Source of the DNA: Chloroflexia bacterium
Lineage (GTDB): Bacteria; Chloroflexota; Chloroflexia; Thermomicrobiales; UBA6265
DNA: 8,366 nucleotides
Direction of reading: 5' to 3'
NCBI GenBank assembly: GCA_013694885.1
Contig: JACDBO010000082.1
Span: 1-8,366 of the forward strand
The notes under the pieces are model-generated. The model was not told the origin of the DNA and did no database searches. It saw only the letters and a program-made list of their open reading frames with translations. The position numbers and the translations under genes are program-made. Below are positions 6,229 through 8,366 of the stretch, in pieces (within the stretch, counting starts at the first letter, position 1; every line of letters starts with the position of its first letter).

Positions 6229-6246
6229 CCGCGGTGAGACACGCGG
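6229..6246. terminator. Possible stem-loop between convergent genes
   Basis: CCGCG (6229-6233) can pair with CGCGG (6242-6246) around an eight-base loop in the 56-base gap between the HicB-Xre and AlkZ-like stops. The stem is short and no T tract follows, so this is weak. Confidence 0.2.
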
Positions 6247-6266
6247 TCGTCCACGGTCGTCGCTCC

Positions 6267-7430
6267 TCAGGTATCGGACCAACTCAGCGCCAGTGTCCCG
6301 CCAAGGAACGCGGCCAGCCGCTCGGCTTCCTCCGCCGCCGCGTGCTTAATCGTCTCGGGCAGCGGCGCGAAGGGCGTGATCTCGACGGTGAGACGGTTCC
6401 CTTTGCGTTCGTGGCGCCAGGTGCCGGCCATCCGGCCGTCGACCAGGAGCACGGGCGAGAGCCAGCCCTGCGGCCGGTAAACGCGCGGTCGGAACTCGAC
6501 CGGCAGCACGGCGTCTATCGCGCGCGGCGCGGTCACCACGTACTGATCGAAGGCCGGCACGAGGCGGACGGCGCCGCTCGGCTCCGCCGCCGCCAGCCCC
6601 GCGATATCAGCCGCGCGGGCATGGTGCGCCGTTCCCTCGACGTCGACCGTGACGAGTTCGTCGCCGAGACCTGCCAACAATCGGCCGGCCTGGGCGGGTG
6701 AACGTAGCCCGAACCAGCGGGCGAGGTCGTCGCGCGTTGCCGGTCCGTAGACCGCGAGGTAGTCGCGGATTACCTGCGGCATGGCGTCGTCGGCATTGAC
6801 CTCGGGCATTGCCGGCAGCCAGCGCTCCGGGGCAACGAAGGTGACGTTCCGGTCGCGGTCAGGCCCGAAGCAGAGCGCTCCCTGGAAGGCGGCCGGTTTG
6901 AGCACCGCGCCCCAGCTCTCGCGGACCTTGTCGCCGAGTTCGGCGTTTCCCGTCCGCGCCCCGACCGCATCCGCCAGCTCCCGCCGCGTCAGCGGCCCGT
7001 CGCTCAAGGCGGCCGGGATCGCGGCCAGGATCGCGTCGATGTCCACGCCCGTCATCCCGAAGTAGCGGAGCCAGGCGGCGTCGCCCGCCCGCGACGGCCG
7101 GTGCGACTGCGCCGCGACCCAGCGCGGGAAGTCGCGCGATCGCAGCAGGTGCAGTGTCCCGCGCATCGCCCAGGTCTTGACCAGCGACCGCTCGCTCCAC
7201 AGCGCGGCTTGCACATCATCGGGTTGGATGCCTTCGACACGCGCCCAGAGAGTCAGCTCGGCGGACGACATCAGCTGCGCGTGGACGCCGCACAGATCCG
7301 TCACGACATCGAGCATCGCGTCGCGCGGTGCCCGCGCGGCCAGGTGCTGCCGCGCCATACGCCAGGCGAGCATCCCTGACCACGGGAGCTGGGCGGCTGC
7401 CGCGACCCCGTGCCCGGATTTCGATGTCAT
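6267..7430 (-). CDS. AlkZ-like winged-helix protein (HTH_42 family), putative DNA glycosylase
   Basis: This 387-residue protein has the full layout of the HTH_42/AlkZ-like family, whose studied members remove alkylated or crosslinked bases from DNA. Recognisable segments are the N-terminal LCGVHAQLMSSAELTLWARV (47-66), SLVKTWAMRGTLHLLRSRDF, the winged-helix stretch GPLTRRELADAVG, YLAVYGPATRDDLARWFG, and a C-terminal barrel ending with RPQGWLSPVLLVDGRMAGTW. HAQ (50-52) sits where the family's catalytic Q-hydrophobic-Q motif lies; as I recall, a subset has H-hydrophobic-Q. Length is normal for the family. ATG at 7428-7430 is chosen because GAGAGGAG lies nine bases upstream; a TTG at 7473-7475 would add 15 residues with a poorer site. 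It is convergent with the HicB operon and divergent from the DUF4259 gene. Many family members are uncharacterised, so glycosylase activity is inferred. Confidence 0.88.
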   Translation of the reverse strand: MTSKSGHGVAAAAQLPWSGMLAWRMARQHLAARAPRDAMLDVVTDLCGVHAQLMSSAELTLWARVEGIQPDDVQAALWSERSLVKTWAMRGTLHLLRSRDFPRWVAAQSHRPSRAGDAAWLRYFGMTGVDIDAILAAIPAALSDGPLTRRELADAVGARTGNAELGDKVRESWGAVLKPAAFQGALCFGPDRDRNVTFVAPERWLPAMPEVNADDAMPQVIRDYLAVYGPATRDDLARWFGLRSPAQAGRLLAGLGDELVTVDVEGTAHHARAADIAGLAAAEPSGAVRLVPAFDQYVVTAPRAIDAVLPVEFRPRVYRPQGWLSPVLLVDGRMAGTWRHERKGNRLTVEITPFAPLPETIKHAAAEEAERLAAFLGGTLALSWSDT

Positions 7431-7439
7431 CCAGGTAGT

Positions 7440-7447
7440 CTCCTCTC
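7440..7447 (-). promoter_or_regulatory. Ribosome binding site fixing the start of the AlkZ-like gene
   Basis: On the minus strand this reads GAGAGGAG, nine bases before ATG 7430. It is the best Shine-Dalgarno match near the two candidate starts and sets the 387-residue form. Confidence 0.7.
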
Positions 7448-7684
7448 CCACGTCCCATCGGCGGAGGTGCGCCAACCCCGTTCCGCCTTCTTCTCTGTCC
7501 TCAGTGCGTCAGTGCCTCCGCGCATAGACAGCTCGATCTCTCCAGTCTATCGTCGGGGTCCGCTTGGTGCGCTCTTCACCCGCACTGTCGGTCGGGCGAG
7601 CACGTCCAGCTTGTCCGCGCGCGAGGCATCGATACGCCACCGCGGGCACTCAACATATCTACGGATCAGTGGGAGGACGACGGC

Positions 7685-8050
7685 ATGGGCACATGGGGAA
7701 CCGCCATCTTCGATGATGATGTCGCGATGGATGCGCGCGGCACGTTCGACGACGCGCTGGTCGAGGGGTTGAGCGTCCCCGCCGCGACCCAGCGGGTGCG
7801 GGAAGAATATGCGGAGATTCTGGACGACCCGGACGAGGGGCCGGTCGTGCGGTTGGCGTTGGCCGGGTTGCAGCTTGAGCAGGGCGCACTCCAGCCAGGG
7901 GCCCAGCGCGAGGCCCTGGCGGTGATCGACCAGGGACAAGGCCTGGATCGCTGGGAAGAGGCGGGCGAGGAGTCGCTGGCCGAGCGGAAACAGGTCCTGG
8001 AGGCATTCAAAGCGCGTCTGCGGTCCGCACCGGTGTCTCCGGGCGACTGA
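7685..8050 (+). CDS. DUF4259 domain-containing protein
   Basis: This 121-residue soluble protein opens with MGTWGTAIFDDDVAMD, the signature start of DUF4259 proteins (M-G-x-W-G-x-x-x-F-D-x-D). The rest is acidic and predicted helical, ending with WEEAGEESLAERKQVLEAFKARL (about residues 89-111, given here only as a guide). It has no signal peptide or membrane segment. The biochemical role of the family is unknown; some members are found near contact-dependent or toxin-immunity genes, but no such neighbour is here. ATG 7685 has GGGAGG (7671-7676) eight bases upstream. The 254 bases between it and the divergent AlkZ-like gene show no clear promoter. A strong terminator follows. Confidence 0.82.
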   Translation: MGTWGTAIFDDDVAMDARGTFDDALVEGLSVPAATQRVREEYAEILDDPDEGPVVRLALAGLQLEQGALQPGAQREALAVIDQGQGLDRWEEAGEESLAERKQVLEAFKARLRSAPVSPGD

Positions 8051-8083
8051 CGGCGGCTCGCTGGATAAGCGGGTCGACCGACA

Positions 8084-8123
8084 TGGGTTGACCCGGACTT
8101 CTGGGTCAACCCAAAGCGTTTTT
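8084..8123 (+). terminator. Intrinsic-type terminator after the DUF4259 gene
   Basis: TGGGTTGACCC (8084-8094) pairs perfectly with GGGTCAACCCA (8103-8113), an 11-bp stem with an eight-base loop. A TTTTT run at 8119-8123 follows after five bases. It lies 33 bases past the DUF4259 stop and insulates it from the promoter just downstream. Confidence 0.85.
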
Positions 8124-8138
8124 CATCTCACCGGGGTA

Positions 8139-8167
8139 TAGACAAATCGTTCAAAACCGTCTACTAT
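8139..8167 (+). promoter_or_regulatory. Sigma70-type promoter for the gene at the right edge
   Basis: TAGACA (8139-8144, five of six consensus bases) and TACTAT (8162-8167, four of six) are separated by exactly 17 bases. The start of transcription would be near 8174, just after the preceding terminator and about 46 bases before the proposed TTG start at 8220. Confidence 0.65.
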
Positions 8168-8219
8168 CGTGGCCAGAAAAAGAAGCACACGGTAACCGAA
8201 ACTCCACTAGGCGAGCAAG

Positions 8220-8366
8220 TTGGACCGCATTGCACCAACGGTCCACGGCGCGTGGCTGCCACGCGCCGGGATCACCCCGCGAGGGCGTCTTGCCGTCGGC
8301 GCCGTCCAGACGTTGGGGCGGTACCGTTCGCGAATCATGTCGAAACGAATTGGGCTGAGGGAAAGG
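8220..8366 (+). CDS. 5' end of an unidentified gene (partial, cut by window edge)
   Basis: The frame is open from just after a TAG at 8208-8210 to the window end. From TTG 8220 it encodes 49 residues beginning MDRIAPTVHGAWLPRAG and ending KRIGLRER. About 73% of its codons end in G or C, the best of the three forward frames though not decisively. AGGCGAG (8209-8215) precedes the TTG as a modest ribosome site. An ATG at 8337 is a later candidate start but has no good site. The promoter at 8139-8167 supports a gene here. I do not recognise the family. If translated, two stems in the mRNA (8221-8245 and 8247-8267) would lie at the start of the coding region. Confidence 0.42.
   Translation, partial: MDRIAPTVHGAWLPRAGITPRGRLAVGAVQTLGRYRSRIMSKRIGLRER

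Noticed and set aside
8315..8332. T-box-like sequence GGGGCGGTACCG
   Set aside because: It matches the T-box consensus at 10 of 12 positions, but the TGG that pairs with the tRNA acceptor end is CGG here. No stem I or specifier loop is seen, and a coding frame runs through it.

Overview
The window is GC-rich bacterial DNA carrying a strong third-position G/C bias in its genes. The mix of families (SLT transglycosylase, DoxX, MOSC, CopB-type ATPase, HTH_42/AlkZ-like, DUF4259) would fit a Chloroflexota (Thermomicrobia-like) or similar high-GC soil or thermophilic lineage. That placement is an inference from composition and gene content only; no marker gene is present.

Layout, left to right. 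A 3' gene remnant on + ends in a GGGGATA heptamer repeat that supplies stops in all three frames. It converges on a minus-strand membrane-anchored lytic transglycosylase. A divergent intergenic stretch with a 12-bp palindrome leads to a DoxX-family membrane protein (+), which converges on a MOSC-domain protein (-). Divergent from MOSC is a P1B-3 (CopB-type) copper-transporting ATPase (+). Its promoter has a CsoR-like inverted repeat lying between and partly over the -35 and -10 boxes, and a strong stem-loop follows its stop codon.

About 410 bp of lower-GC, hairpin-rich DNA with no convincing gene follows. Then come two overlapping genes on +: a HicB-type antitoxin with a C-terminal ribbon-helix-helix, and a second HicB-like protein with a C-terminal Xre-type helix-turn-helix. 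No HicA toxin is visible. They converge on a minus-strand AlkZ-like (HTH_42) winged-helix protein that may be a DNA glycosylase. Divergent from it is a small DUF4259 protein with a clear stem-loop terminator. The window closes with a good sigma70-type promoter and the start of a probable gene cut by the right edge.

How the genes relate: most are single-gene transcription units in alternating orientation, so this is not one pathway. The two supported functional units are the ATPase with its metal-responsive promoter, which implies a CsoR-type regulator encoded elsewhere, and the two-gene HicB/HicB-Xre operon with a palindrome upstream. The most interesting item is that operon: two antitoxin-like DNA-binding proteins in tandem without a toxin, next to a compositionally odd non-coding island.
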